Source of the DNA: Triticum aestivum
Taxonomy: Eukaryota; Streptophyta; Magnoliopsida; Poales; Poaceae
Assembly (NCBI RefSeq): GCF_018294505.1
Contig: NC_057811.1
Location: 407,147,652-407,211,651 of the forward strand
Length of the DNA stretch: 64,000 nt
Direction of reading: 5' to 3'
Shown here: in pieces, positions 1 through 11,546 of the stretch
Layout of the letters: each line of letters begins with the position of its first letter
Position numbering within the stretch: position 1 is the stretch's first letter
Made by a program: the position numbers and the translations under genes
Notes under the pieces: model-generated
Database searches by the model: none
The model's input: only the letters and a program-made list of their open reading frames with translations
What the model was told of the DNA's origin: nothing

Positions 1-94
1 GGTCGTATGCAACCCGTGGAGGCAAAACAAGGTCAGAAACAGAAGCTGCAGAGTCATTTCGGACTGACCGAGTTGATTGACTCGGTGAGACCGA

Positions 95-282
95 GTTGAT
101 CCGGAAAATTACAGAAAGTTACAGAAAGTTGGCAACGCTCACTCGGTGGGACCGAAGAAAATTAATCGGTGAGACCGAGTTGATCCGGGAAATTACAGAA
201 ATTTACAGAGAGTTGGCCACGTTCACTTGGTGGGACCGAAGCAAACCAATCGGTGAGACCGAGTTGATCTGGAAAATTGCCA
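95..282. repeat. 84-bp tandem repeat, about 2.2 copies
   Basis: The segment starting GTTGATCCGG recurs at 95, 179 and 263, exactly 84 bp apart, with about 85-90% identity between units. Each unit holds the pseudo-palindromic motifs CTCGGTGGGACCGA and CGGTGAGACCGAG. Because 84 is a multiple of three, one frame stays open (96-302) and reads as a 28-residue repeat. I see no gene context and regard that frame as a by-product of the repeat. Confidence 0.8.
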
Positions 283-719
283 AAGATTCCTTTCCGAGTT
301 AGGTTACGGTTTTTGACGTTTTGGATGGACTTTTTAGTCCTTTTCTTGTACGGGAAGTCCAGCCGCCTCATAAATAGATGAGAGGTGACGGCCGATTGAA
401 TAACACACAATCGACAAATCAATATACTACTTTTTACCCTAGTTTTTATATCTCTCCCTTGTTCTTTCTCTCTCGTTCTTCGTTCGTTCTTCGTGTTGAA
501 GGGAAGCGATCCTCGAGGCTCTAGGGGTGAGCGAATCGACCTAGGGCAGCCCATAGCCACCACACTCCCTGACGGGGTCCCACCCGGGGGTGTGGGGTTT
601 CGGGTCTGCAAAAGCGCCCGCCGACTGTCCTGCGTATCGCGCTGTCGGTCGGGTCTCCTTCGACGTGAGTTGCGGTGCATCACCCCTGGCGTCGAGGGTA
701 CACGTGACGTGTTTGTGTG
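283..719. other. Unassigned repeat-like DNA, possibly an LTR or leader fragment
   Basis: No coding region is recognised. The stretch has a TATA-like CATAAATAGATG near 366-377, a pyrimidine-rich stretch (450-478) and then GC-rich sequence, the order expected of a retroelement promoter followed by a transcribed leader. No matching second copy, PBS or TSD is visible, so the identity is open. Confidence 0.3.
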
Positions 720-1210
720 TCAACAGAAACAACCTCAAGTCCACAGTATCAATTCTATTGGAAAAATTCCATCGATTATTATTGGAGGTTTTGAATTTCC
801 TCTTCCTACTGTCAAAAAGAGATATGATATTCTTATTGTTGGGGATGTGCATATCCCTGTCGAGGTAACATAGTGTTATTCGAAATTTCTCCGGTTTCAT
901 GTTATTCGAAATGAGTTTGTTAACAAGCCCTGATCAACCTTGTTAGTGGATTCCTTTTGATGAACATGAGATGGATGAAGTTAGAAAGCACAACCTTCTG
1001 TACCCTCCTTTTACTTTCTGTTATTTAGAATTAATAAAGTAAAAATAGTATTTTCTCTCAGATTTCTGAATTATCCGTGCAATAAAAAATACCCCGAAAA
1101 TAAAAGTTCTCCAAATGCCCTGAAATTGAAATATGATTTTTTCTGGAATATTTGAGAATATCTGGCACTGAGAACACATCAGGGGGAGTTGGCACCTAGC
1201 CACGAGGGTC
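720..1210 (+). mobile_element. RLG-B, left visible part (post-polymerase region)
   Basis: A short open stretch at 947-1042 (beginning WIPFDEHEMDEV) ends in a stop and is followed by AT-rich DNA, the layout of the region just after integrase in Athila-like elements. The last bases (CACGAGGGTC, 1201-1210) are the left arm of a GC-rich palindrome whose remainder reappears at 11552. This shows that the RLG-1 insertion split one sequence. The exact left limit of RLG-B is not visible. Confidence 0.5.
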
Positions 1211-2732
1211 TGATACGTCCATTTTGCATCATGCTTTTATATCGATATTTATTGCATTATGGGCTGTTATTACACATTATGTCACAATACTTATGCCTAT
1301 TCTCTCTTATTTTACAAGGTTTACATAAGGAGGGAGAATGCCGGCAGCTGGAATTCTGGGTTGGAAAAGGAGCAAATATTAGAGACCTATTCTGCGCAAA
1401 TCCAAAAGTCCTGAAACTCCACGGAAGTTATTTTCAGAATATATAAAAAATATTGAGCAGAAGAAATACTAGAGGGGGGCCACCCACCAGGCACGAGGGT
1501 GGGGGCGCGCCCTACCCCCCTGAGCGCGCCCCCTGCCTCGTGGGCTCCCTGGTGGCCCTCCGGTGGCCATCTTCTGCTATATGAAGTCTTTCGTCCGAAG
1601 AAAAATCATAAGCAAGCTTTCGGGACGAGACTCCGCCGCCACGAGGCGGAACCTTGGCGGAACCAATCTAGGGCTCTGGCGGAGCTGTTCTGCCGGGGAC
1701 ACTTCCCTCCGGGAGGGGGAAATCATCGCCATCGTCATCACCAACGCTCCCCTCATCGGGAGGGGCCCAATCTCCATCAACATCTTCACCAGCACCATCT
1801 CCTCTCAAACCCTAGTTCATCTCTTGTATCCAATTCTTGTCTCTAAGTCTGGGATTGGTACCTGTAGGTTGCTAGTAGTGTTGATTACTCCTTGTAGTTG
1901 ATGCTAGTTGGTTTATTTGGTGGAAGATCATATGTTCAGATCCTTTATGCATATTAATACTCCTCTGATTATGAACATGAATATGCTTTGTGAGTAGTTA
2001 CGTTTGTTCCTGAGGACATGGGAGAAGTCTTGCTATTAGTAGTCATGTGAATTTGGTATTCGTTCGATATTTTGATGAGATGTATGTTGTCTCTCCTCTA
2101 GTGGTGTTATGTGAACGTCGACTACATGACACTTCACCATTATTTGGGCCTAGAGGAAGGCATTGGGAAGTAATAAGTAGATGATGGGTTGCTAGAGTGA
2201 CAGAAGCTTAAACCCTAGTTTATGCGTTGCTTCGTAAGGGGCTGATTTGGATCCATATGTTTCATGCTATGGTTAGGTTTACCTTAATACTTCTTTTGTA
2301 GTTGCGGATGCTTGCAATAGGAGTTAATCATAAGTGGGATGCTTGTCCAAGTAAGGACAGCACCCAAGCACCGGTCCACCCACATATCAAATTATCAAAG
2401 TACCGAACGCGAATCATATGAACGTGATGAAAACTAGCTTGACGATAATTCCCATGTGTCCTCGGGAGCGCTTTTCCTTTATATAAGAATTGTCCAGGCT
2501 TGTCCTTTGCTACAAAAAGGATTGGGCCACCTTGCTGCACTTTATTTACTTTTGTTACTTGTTGCTCGTTACAAATTATCTTATCACAAAACTATCTGTT
2601 ACCTATAGGTTCAGTGCTTGCAGAGAATACCTTGCTGAAAACCGCTTATCATTTCCTTCTGCTCCTCGTTGGGTTCGACACTCTTACTTATCGAAAGGAC
2701 TACAATAGATCCCCTATACTTGTGGGTCATCA
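1211..2732 (+). repeat. RLG-1 5' LTR
   Basis: 1522 bp, TGATACGTCC...GGGTCATCA, matching 10028-11546 almost throughout. It contains the GC cassette and a TATA box at 1578-1585. Confidence 0.95.
1489..1585 (+). promoter_or_regulatory. RLG-1 5' LTR core promoter: GC palindrome plus TATA box
   Basis: The imperfect palindrome at 1491-1545 has outer arms GCACGAGG/CCTCGTG and inner GGGCGCGCC/GCGCGCC blocks. It is followed about 33 bp later by TATATGAA (1578-1585). Transcription would start about 30 bp downstream. The same arrangement recurs in the LTRs of RLG-A, B, D and E. Confidence 0.6.
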
Positions 2733-2743
2733 AGACTCTTTTC

Positions 2744-2761
2744 TGGCGCCGTTGCCGGGGA
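2744..2761 (+). other. RLG-1 primer-binding site (tRNA-Asp)
   Basis: TGGCGCCGTTGCCGGGGA is complementary to the 3' end of plant tRNA-Asp (TCCCCGGCAACGGCGCCA). It lies 11 nt after the LTR, a spacing repeated in RLG-A and RLG-D. Confidence 0.9.
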
Positions 2762-2838
2762 GTGAAGCGCCTTTGGTAGGTGGAATTTGGTAAGGAAAAA
2801 TTTATATAGTGTGCTGAAATTTACTGTCACTTGTTACT

Positions 2839-3791
2839 ATGGAAAGTAATCCTCTGAGGGGCTTGTTCGTGGTATCTTCACCTCGACCAGTAGAGCAAAG
2901 AGTTGGTCCTCAACCTACTGAACCTACTAAACATGAAAATGTCTACTTTGAAATTCCTTCGGGTATGGTAGAAAAACTGCTAGCTAATCCTTTTGCAGGA
3001 GATGGAACATTACATCCTGATGAGCACCTAATATATGTGGATGAAGTTTGTGGATTATTTAAGCTTGCAGGTATGCCCGATGATGTTATCAAGAAGAAGG
3101 TCTTCCCTTTATCTTTGAAGGGAGATGCATTGACATGGTATAGGCTATGTGATGATATGGGATCATGGAACTACAAGCGATTGAAATTGGAATTTCATCA
3201 GAAGTTTTATCCTATGCATCTTGTTCATCGTGATCGCAATTATATATATAATTTTTGGCCTCGCGAAGGAGAAAGCATCGCTCAAGCTTGGGGGAGGCTT
3301 AAATCAATGTTATATTCATGCCCCAATCATGAGCTCTCAAGAGAAATGATTATTCAAAATTTTATGCTCGGCTTTCTGATAACAATCGCACCATGCTCGA
3401 TACTTCTTGTGCTGGCTCTTTTATGATGAAGACTATTGAATTCAAATGGTATTTATTGGAAAGAATTAAACACAACTCTGAAGATTGGGACCTCGACGAA
3501 GGTAAGGAGTCAGGTATAACACCTAAGTTTGATTGTGTTAAATCTTTTATGGATACCGATGTTTTCCGTAAATTTAGCACTAAATATGGACTTGACTCTG
3601 AGATAGTAGCTTCTTTCTATGAATATTTTGCTACTCATGTTGATCTCCCTAAGGAGAAGTGGTTTAAATATCATCCTCCCATAGAAGTAAAAGTAGCTGC
3701 ACCTATTAAAGTTGAAGAAAATACTATCACTTATAATGATCCTATTGTTCCTACTACTTATGTTGAAAAACCACCTTTCCCTGTTGAATAA
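2839..3791 (+). pseudogene. RLG-1 gag (one frameshift)
   Basis: The capsid/nucleocapsid-type gag would form the virus-like particle in the cytoplasm. The reading frame opens at ATG 2839, just after the PBS. It shows the retrotransposon gag core (FPLSLKGDALTWYRL, then a helix-rich block with EFHQKFYP and RLKSMLYSCPNH). Near 3361 the frame shifts: one frame runs into a stop at 3426 while the homologous sequence continues in another frame to 3791. I find no CCHC zinc knuckle, so either that part has been lost or this lineage lacks it. The predicted product is non-functional in this copy. Confidence 0.85.
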
Positions 3792-3814
3792 AGGATCATC
3801 CTAAAGCTTCAACT

Positions 3815-6800
3815 GTGGTTCGTAAAAGCAATATTAAAACCTATTCACCTCCTGAGCAAGTTAAAGTTGAACCTAATATTGCCATTGTTAAAGATCTCTT
3901 GGCTGATAATATTGATGGGCATGTTATTTATTTCTGTGATGAAACTGCTAGAATTGCTAAACCTTGTGCTAAAGATAAACATAGACCTGTGGTAGGCATG
4001 CCTATTATTTCTGTTAAAATAGGAGATCATTGTTATCATGGCTTGTGTGATATGGGTGCTAGTGCTAGTGCAATACCTATTGACTTATACAAAGAAATTA
4101 TGCATGATATTGCACCTGCTGAGTTAGAAGATATTGATGTCACAATTAAGCTTGCCAATAGAGATACTATATCACCAATTGGAATTGTTAGAGATGTTGA
4201 AGTCTTGTGTGGGAAAACTAAATATCCTGCTGATTTTCTTGTTCTTGGTTTCCCACAAGATAGCTTTTGTCCCATTATATTTGGTAGACCCTTCTTAAAC
4301 ACTGTTAATGCTAAGATAGACTGCGAAAAGGATGTTGTTACCATTGGTTTGGGTGATATGTCTCATGAGTTTAATTTCTCTAAATTTCGTAGACAACACC
4401 GTGAAGAGGAATTGCCTAGTAAAGATGAAATTATTGGTCTTGCTTCTATTGCCGTACCTCCTAGTGATCCTTTAGAACAATATTTGCTAGACCATGAAAA
4501 TGATATGTTTATGAATGAAAGAAGGGAAATAGATGAAGTGTTCTTTAAACAGGGACCTATTCTGAAACACAACTTGCCTGTTGAAATCCTAGGGGATCCT
4601 CCTCCACCCAAGGGTGATCCCGTGTTTGAGCTTAAACCATTGCCTGATACTCTTAAATATGCTTATCTTGATGAAAAGAAGATATATCCTGTTATTATTA
4701 GTGCTAACCTTTCAGAGAAGGAGGAAGAAAAATTATTGAAAACTCTGAAGAAGCACCGTGCTGCTATTGGATATACTCTTGATGATCTTAAGGGCATTAG
4801 TCCCACTCTATGTCAACACAAAATAAATTTGGAGAAAGATGCCAAACCAGTTATTGATCATCAACGACGGCTGAATCCTAAGATGAAAGAAGTGGTAAGA
4901 AAGGAAATACTAAAGCTCCTTGAGGCAGGTATAATTATCCCGTTGCTGATAGTCAGTGGGTAAGTCCTGTCCATTGTGTCCCTAAGAAGGGAGGTATTAC
5001 TGTCGTTCCTAATGATAAAGATGAATTGATTCCGCAAAGAATTATTACAGGTTATAGGATGGTAATTGATTTCCGCAAATTAAATAAAGCTACTAAAAAA
5101 GATCATTACCCCTTACCTTTTATTGATCAAATGCTAGAAAGATTATCCAAACATACACATTTTTGCTTTCTAGATGGTTATTCTGGTTTCTCTCAAATAC
5201 CTGTGTCAGCTGATGATCAAGCTAAGACCACATTTACTTGCCCTTTCGGTACTTTTGCTTATAGACGTATGCCTTTTGGTTTATGTAATGCACCTGCTAC
5301 CTTTCAAAGATGCATGATGGCTATATTCTCTGATTTTTGTGAAAAGATTTGTGAGGTTTTCATGGACGATTTCTCCGTTTATGGATCCTCTTTTGATGAT
5401 TGCTTGAGCAACCTTGATCGAGTTTTGCAGAGATGTGAAGAAACTAACCTTGTCTTGAATTGGGAGAAGTGCCACTTTATGGTTAATGAAGGTATTGTCT
5501 TGGGGCACAAAATTTCTGAAAGAGGCATTGAAGTTGATAAAGCTAAAGTTGATGCTATTGAAAAGATGCCATGTCCCAAGGACATCAAAGGTATAAGAAG
5601 TTTCCTTGGTTATGCCGGCTTTTATAGGAGGTTCATTAAGGACTTCTCAAAAATTTCTCGGCCTCTGACTAATTTATTACAAAAAGATATACCATTTGTC
5701 TTTGATGATGATTGTGTAGAAGCATTTGAAATACTTAAGAAAGCATTGATTTCTGCACCTATTGTTCAGCCACCTGATTGGAATTTACCCTTTGAAATTA
5801 TGTGTGATGCTAGTGATTATGTTGTAGGTGCTATTCTAGGGCAAAGAGTTGATAAGAAATTAAATGTTATTCAATATGCTAGTAAAACTCTAGACAGTGC
5901 CCAGAGAAATTATGCTAGTACTGAAAAAGAATTCTTAGCAGTTGTATTTGCTTGTGATAAGTTCAGACCATACATTGTTGATTCTAAAGTAACTATTCAC
6001 ATGGATCATGCTGCTATTAAATATCTTATGGAAAAGAAAGATGCTAAACCTAGACTTATTAGATGGGTTCTCTTGCTACAAGAATTTGATTTGCATATTA
6101 TTGATAGAAAGGGAGCTGAGAACCCCGTTGCAGACAACTTGTCTAGGTTAGAAAATGTTCTTGATGACCCACTACCTATTGATGATAGATTTCCTGATGA
6201 ACAACTAAATGTCATAAATGCTTCTCGTACTACTCCTTGGTATGCTGATTATGCTAATTACATTGTTGCTAAATTTATACCACCTAGTTTCACATACCAG
6301 CAAAAGAAAAAGTTTTTCTATGATTTGAGACATTACTTTTGGGATGACCCACATCTTTATAAAAGGAGTAGATGGTGTCATTAGACGTTGTGTACCTGAG
6401 CATGAACAGGAACAGATCCTACGCGAGTGTCACTCCGTGGCTTATGGAGGACACCACGTTGGAGATAGAACTGCACATAAGGTATTGCAATCCGGTTTTT
6501 ATTGGCCTACTCTCTTCAAGGATGCCCGTAAGTTTGTCTTATCTTGTGATGAATGTCAAAGAATTGGTAATATTAGTAGACGTCAAGAAATGCCTATGAA
6601 TTATTCACTTGTTATTGAACCATTTGATGTTTGGGGCTTTGATTATATGGGACCTTTTCCTGCCTCTAATGGATATACACATATTTTAGTTGCTGTTGAT
6701 TACGTTACTAAGTGGGTAGAAGCTATTCCAACTAGTAGTGCTGATCATAACACCTCTATTAAGATGCTTAAAGAAGTTATTTTTCCGAGGTTTGGAGTCC

Positions 6801-7572
6801 CTAGATATTTAATGACTGATGGTGGTTCACATTTTATTCATGGTGCTTTCCGTAAAATGCTTGCCAAGTATGATGTTAATCATAGAATTGCATCTCCTTA
6901 TCACCCACAGTCTAGTGGTCAAGTAGAATTGAGTAATAGAGAGCTCAAATTAATTTTGCAAAAGACTGTTAATAGATCTAGAAAGAATTGGTCCAAGAAA
7001 CTTGATGATGCATTATGGGCCTATAGAACTGCATATAAAAATCCTATGGGTATGTCTCCGTATAAAATGGTTTATGGAAAAGCATGTCACTTACCTCTCG
7101 AACTAGAACATAAGGCATATTGGGCCATTAAAGAGCTCAACTATGATTTGAAACTTGCCGGTGAGAAGAGGTTATTTGACATTAGCTCACTTGATGAATG
7201 GAGAACCCAAGCCTATGAAAATGCCAAACTGTTTAAAGAAAAAGTTAAAAGATGGCATGACAAAAGAATACAAAAGCGTGAGTTTAATGTAGGTGATTAT
7301 GTATTATTATACAACTCTCATTAAGATTTTTTGCAGGAGAACTTCTATCTAAATGGGAAGGTCCTTACATTATCGAGGAGGTCTATCGTTCCGGTGCCAT
7401 AAAAATCAACAACTTCGAAGGCACAAATCCGAAGGTGGTGAACGGTCAAAGAATCAAACATTATATCTTAGGTAATCCTATAAATGTTGAAACCAATGTT
7501 ATTGAAACCGTAACCCCGGAGGAATACATAAGGGACACTTTCCAGAACGTTTCAGACTCCGAAAAGGAATAG
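3815..7572 (+). pseudogene. RLG-1 pol: protease, RT, RNase H, integrase (frameshifted)
   Basis: The polyprotein that would process gag, copy the RNA and integrate the cDNA lies in four reading-frame blocks. Block 1 (3815-4963) holds the aspartic protease (CDMGASASAIP near 4047, GRPFLN flap region) and the start of RT. Block 2 (5026-6384) holds RT with the catalytic box FMDDFSVYG and RNase H starting at [14 protein letters not shown]. Block 3 (from about 6365 to 7324) holds integrase with an HHCC finger (CDECQRIG) and the DDE residues in FDYMGPF, MTDGGSHF and GQVELSN. Block 4 (about 7324-7572) is the integrase C-terminus with KWEGPYII. Breaks fall near 4930, 6370 and 7320. Catalytic motifs are intact but no single frame spans the gene. 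The protease triad reads DMG rather than the commoner DTG or DLG. Confidence 0.93.
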
Positions 7573-7679
7573 GTATGTGGTACGGTAAGTAAACCGACTC
7601 CAAAATAGTTCTAATGGCAAATTTTCTCTGTTTTGGAATATTTAGAAAAATAGAAAAATAAGAAGCAGCCCGGGAAGGA

Positions 7680-7886
7680 CACGAGGGCTCCACAAGGATG
7701 GAGGGCGCGCCCTACCCCCAGGGCGCGCCCCCTGCCTCGTGGGCACCTCGTGTGCTGTCCGGACTCCGTTTTCTTGCACGATACGCATTTTGGTAGGTAA
7801 AAATTCATTATATAATCTCCCGAAGGTTTTGACTCCTGTATCACGCAATTGTCCTCTGTTCTTGTTTCGAGCTGTATTTCTGACAG
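7680..7886 (+). promoter_or_regulatory. RLG-1 internal GC palindrome, TATA-like box and splice-acceptor-like site
   Basis: The same GC cassette as in the LTR (CACGAGG..GGGCGCGCC..GGGCGCGCC..CCTCGTG) stands at 7680-7744. It is followed by TATATAAT (7809-7816) and then by a pyrimidine-rich run ending TTTCTGACAG at 7886, 12 nt before the ATG of the third ORF. Either an internal promoter or a spliced subgenomic RNA could express that ORF. Plant env-like ORFs of Athila elements are thought to be expressed by splicing. The role is inferred. Confidence 0.4.
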
Positions 7887-7898
7887 ATCTAGATCATC

Positions 7899-8354
7899 AT
7901 GACGTCTCCAAGTGCCCCCAAGGACAAGTTCTTCGAGAAGGTCATCAACCCCTACCTCGTGGAGGTGCTGCGACACCCTCAAACCATTGAGATGCGTGAT
8001 GGGTTGCTGCACATCCGCGATGTAGAGGGACCGAAGGGGACCGGAAGCATGGAGACAAGGCTCAAAGCAATGGAGCAACAAGTTTTCAAGTGCCAGGGGA
8101 TGGTGGAACGTGGACTCAACGCCAACCACATGATGATCGCGGAGTTCACCAACAACCACAAGCCCTATGCCAAGAACATTGAGGAGGCCATCTTCAAGCT
8201 TCACGAGAAGATCAAGCACCTCCAAGCCCAAATCTATGACCCGCAAAACCAAAACTGTGAGTATGAATATAGATTCAAAAGGATGAGTTTGGCTGTAGAT
8301 TTGAGGATTCCGGAGACTCGATCATCCTTCTATGATAGCGAGCCTATGCCTTAG
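7899..8354 (+). CDS. RLG-1 third ORF, 151 aa, unknown function
   Basis: This uninterrupted ORF lies between integrase and the 3' non-coding region, the position of the env-like gene in Athila elements. The product is short, highly charged and probably helical. Residues 45-115 (for example MEQQVFKCQGMVERGL and KNIEEAIFKLHEKIKHL) have the look of a coiled coil. I see no signal peptide or membrane segment, so it is not an obvious envelope protein. It is the only ORF in this element that has stayed open, although its short length makes survival by chance possible. The function is unknown. Confidence 0.55.
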   Translation: MTSPSAPKDKFFEKVINPYLVEVLRHPQTIEMRDGLLHIRDVEGPKGTGSMETRLKAMEQQVFKCQGMVERGLNANHMMIAEFTNNHKPYAKNIEEAIFKLHEKIKHLQAQIYDPQNQNCEYEYRFKRMSLAVDLRIPETRSSFYDSEPMP

Positions 8355-8452
8355 AAGACGGACGACAAGAGTACATCATCATCAACTCCACCATCTTCTT
8401 CACCAGCAAAGGAGATATAATCACATGGGTATGGGCACTCCCCTTGGCAATT

Positions 8453-8467
8453 GCCAAGCTTGGGGGA
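8453..8467 (+). other. RLG-1 internal PPT-like motif
   Basis: CCAAGCTTGGGGGAG is almost the same as the terminal PPT at 10013-10027. It sits about 100 bp after the third ORF and 1.56 kb upstream of the 3' LTR. It could be a second plus-strand priming site. Confidence 0.5.
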
Positions 8468-9486
8468 GGTGCCCTGGTATCGTATCACCATCACACTCCT
8501 ACCTTTACAGTTTATCTTAGTTCGATCCTTTTAGTAATATCTTGATCTAGTAGAATAAAGTTTTAGTATGATTTAGTTTTGAGTTTTGCTTTATGATCCC
8601 TTTATGTAATCGAGTCCGTGAGCTATATAATAAAGATTAGTGTTGAGTCAAGGGCTTGATTATTTTGCTATGATCTTGAGGGAATAAAAGAAAAGAGAAA
8701 GAATAAAAAGGAATAAAAAGAGATCATATTGATCTTATGGAGAGTAATGACTTCACATAGAAAGATTATGATGATTAAAAGTTGTTGAGAGTTGACAAAC
8801 ATAGCTTTGGTCATCGTTGCAATTAATAGGAAGTAATAAAGAAAGAGAGGTTTCACATATAAATATACTATCTTGGACATCTTTTATGATTGTGAGCACT
8901 CATTAAAGTATCACATGCTAAAGAGTTGATGTTGGACAAGGAAGACAACGTAATGGGTTATGTTTTCTTATATCTGAGATAAAGTATATTGTCATGGATC
9001 ATCCAACATGTTGAGCTTGCCTTTCTCCCTCATGCTAGCCAAATTCTTTGCACCAAGTAGAGATACTACTTGTGCTTCAAAATACCCTTAAACCCAGTTT
9101 TGCCATGAGAGTCCACCATATCTACCTATGGATTGAGTAAGATCCTTCAAGTAAGTTGTCATCGGTGCAAGCAATAAAAATTGCTCTCTAAATATGTATG
9201 ATTGATTTGTGTGGAGGAAATAAGCTTTATACGATCTTGTGATGTGGAAGAAATAAAAGCGACGGACTGCATAATAAAGGTCATATCACAAGTGGCAATA
9301 TAAAGTGACGTTCTTTCGCATTAAGATTTTGTGCATCCAACCCTAAAAGCGCATGGCAACCTCTGCTTCCCTCTGCGAAGGGCCTATCTTTTACTTTTAT
9401 CTTCTACCTTATGCAAGAGTCATGGTGATCTTCACCTTTCCTTTTTACATTTTATCCTTTGGCAAGCACCTCGTGTTGGAAAGATC

Positions 9487-9545
<59 letters not shown>

Positions 9546-10012
9546 AATTGGATGTAAGTCAGCATGAACTATTATCGTTGACATTACCCTTGACGTAAAA
9601 GGTTGGGAGGCGAAACTATAAGCCCCTATCTTTCTCTGTGTCCGATTAAAACTCCGTAACCACAAGTATTGCGTGAGTGTTAGCAATTGTGAAAGACTAA
9701 ATGATAGTTGAGTATGTGGACTTGCTGGAAAGCTCTGACATAGAGTCTTTCTGATGTTATGATAAATTGCAATTGCTTCAATGACTGAGATTATAGTTTG
9801 TTGGTTCTCAATGAAGTTTCTGATTCATACTTGACATTGTGGATAGATTATTACTTGAGCATAAGAAATCATATGACAATATCCATATATGTTGCTGTTA
9901 TAAGAATGATCATGATGCCCTCATGTCCGTATTTTATTTTATCGACACCTCTACCTCTAAACATGTGGACATATTTATCGTTATTGGCTTCCGCTTGAGG
10001 ACAAGCGAGGTC
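8468..10012 (+). other. RLG-1 3' non-coding region
   Basis: AT-rich and without a credible ORF in any frame. It contains the (AT)n tract at 9490-9542. Long non-coding spacers before the 3' LTR are typical of Athila-like elements. Nothing else is recognised. Confidence 0.7.
9490..9542. repeat. (AT)n microsatellite
   Basis: An uninterrupted AT dinucleotide run of about 26 units. It produces two artefactual overlapping ORFs of alternating Ile/Tyr on opposite strands. Confidence 0.98.
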
Positions 10013-10027
10013 TAAGCTTGGGGGAGT
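10013..10027 (+). other. RLG-1 terminal polypurine tract
   Basis: TAAGCTTGGGGGAGT directly abuts the TGATA start of the 3' LTR. This is the expected plus-strand primer. Confidence 0.85.
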
Positions 10028-11546
10028 TGATATATCCATTTTGCATCATGCTTTTATATCAATATTTAATGCATTATGGGCTGTTATTACACATTATGTC
10101 ACAATACTTATGCCTATTCTCTCTTATTTTACAAGGTTTACATAAGGAGGGAGAATGCCGGCAGCTGGAATTCTGGGCTGGAAAAGGAGCAAATATTAGA
10201 GACCTATTCTGCGCAACTCCAAAAGTCCTGAAACTCCACGGAAGTTATTTTCAGAATATATAAAAAATATTGAGCGGAAGAAATACTAGAGGGGGCCACC
10301 CACCAGGCATGAGGGTGGGGGCGCGCCCTACCCCCTGGGCGCGCCCCTGCCTCGTGGGCCCCCTGGTGGCCCTCCGGTGGCCATCTTCTGCTATATGAAG
10401 TCTTTCGTCCGAAGAAAAATCATAAGCAAGCTTTCGGGACGAAACTCCGCCGCCACGAGGCGGAACCTTGGCGGAACCAATCTAGGGCTCTGGCGGAGCT
10501 GTTCTGCCGGGGACACCTCCCTCCGGGAGGGGGAAATCATCGCCATCGTCATCACCAATGCTCCTCTCATCGGGAGGGGGCCAATCTCCATCAAAATCTT
10601 CACCAGCACCATCTCCTCTCAAACCCTAGTTCATCTCTTGTATCCAATTCTTGTCTCTAAGTCTGGGATTGGTACCTGTAGGTTGCTAGTAGTGTTGATT
10701 ACTCCTTGTAGTTGATGCTAGTTGGTTTATTTGGTGGAAGATCATATGTTCAGATCCTTTATGCATATTAATACTCCCTTGATTATGAACATAAATATGC
10801 TTGGTGAGTAGTTACGTTTGTTCCTGAGGACATGGGAGAAGTCTTGCTATTAGTAGTCATGTGAATTTGGTATTCGTTCGATATTTTGATGAGATGTATG
10901 TTGTCTCTCCTCTAGTGGTGTGATGTGAACGTCGACTACATGACACTTCACCATTATTTGGGCCTAGAGGAAGGCATTGGGATGTAAGAAGTAGATGATG
11001 GGTTGCTAGAGTGACAGAAGCTTAAACCCTAGTTTATGCGTTGCTTCGTAAGGGGATGATTTGGATCCATATGTTTCATGCTATGGTTAGGTTTACCTTA
11101 ATACTTCTTTTGTAGTTGCGGATGCTTGCAATAGGAGTTAATCATAAGTGGGATGCTTGTCCAAGTAAGGACAGCACCCAAGCACCGGTCCACCCACATA
11201 TCAAATTATCAAAGTACCAAACGCGAATCATATGAACGTGATGAAAACTAGCTTGACGATAATTCCCATGTGTCCTCGGGAGCGTTTTCCTTTATTTAAG
11301 AAATTGTCCAGGCTTGTCCTTTGCTACAAAAAGGATTGGGCCACCTTGCTGCACTTTATTTACTTTTGTTACTTGTTGCTCATCACAAATTATCTTATCA
11401 CAAAACTATCTGTTACCTATAGTTTCAGTTCTGGCAGAGAATACCTTGCTGAAAACCGCATATCATTTCCTTCTGCTCCTCGTTGGGTTCGACACTCTTA
11501 CTTATCGAAAGGACTACGATAGATCCCCTATACTTGTGGGTCATCA
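10028..11546 (+). repeat. RLG-1 3' LTR
   Basis: 1519 bp, about 98% identical to the 5' LTR. The first bases have drifted (TGATATATCC against TGATACGTCC). It is followed by the TSD GGGTC. Confidence 0.95.
10307..10399 (+). promoter_or_regulatory. RLG-1 3' LTR GC palindrome and TATA box
   Basis: This is the equivalent of 1489-1585. The cassette spans 10307-10359 and TATATGAA spans 10392-10399. The left arm carries a C to T change (GCATGAG), which slightly weakens the palindrome. Confidence 0.55.

Larger units (their letters stand above)
1211..11546 (+). mobile_element. RLG-1: complete Athila-clade Ty3/gypsy retrotransposon
   Basis: The element has two LTRs of about 1.52 kb, both running from TGATA to TCA. 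It is flanked by a perfect 5-bp TSD, GGGTC (1206-1210 and 11547-11551). A tRNA-Asp PBS follows the 5' LTR after 11 nt and a purine tract precedes the 3' LTR. The order is gag, protease, RT, RNase H, integrase, a third ORF and a long 3' non-coding region. The RT box FMDDFSVYG, the tRNA-Asp primer and a post-integrase ORF all fit the Athila clade. By eye the LTRs differ at about 33 substitutions plus a few indels (about 2.2%). At 1.3e-8 substitutions per site per year that is roughly 0.8 million years. Frameshifts in gag and pol make this copy defective. Confidence 0.95.

Noticed and set aside
7611..8252. 213-codon - strand ORF opposite the RLG-1 third ORF
   Set aside because: It is a shadow of the + strand frame, partly in the GC cassette, with Leu/Val/Glu-rich composition typical of antisense reading.
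9331..9686. Two overlapping ORFs with alternating Tyr/Ile runs
   Set aside because: These are translations of the (AT)n microsatellite.
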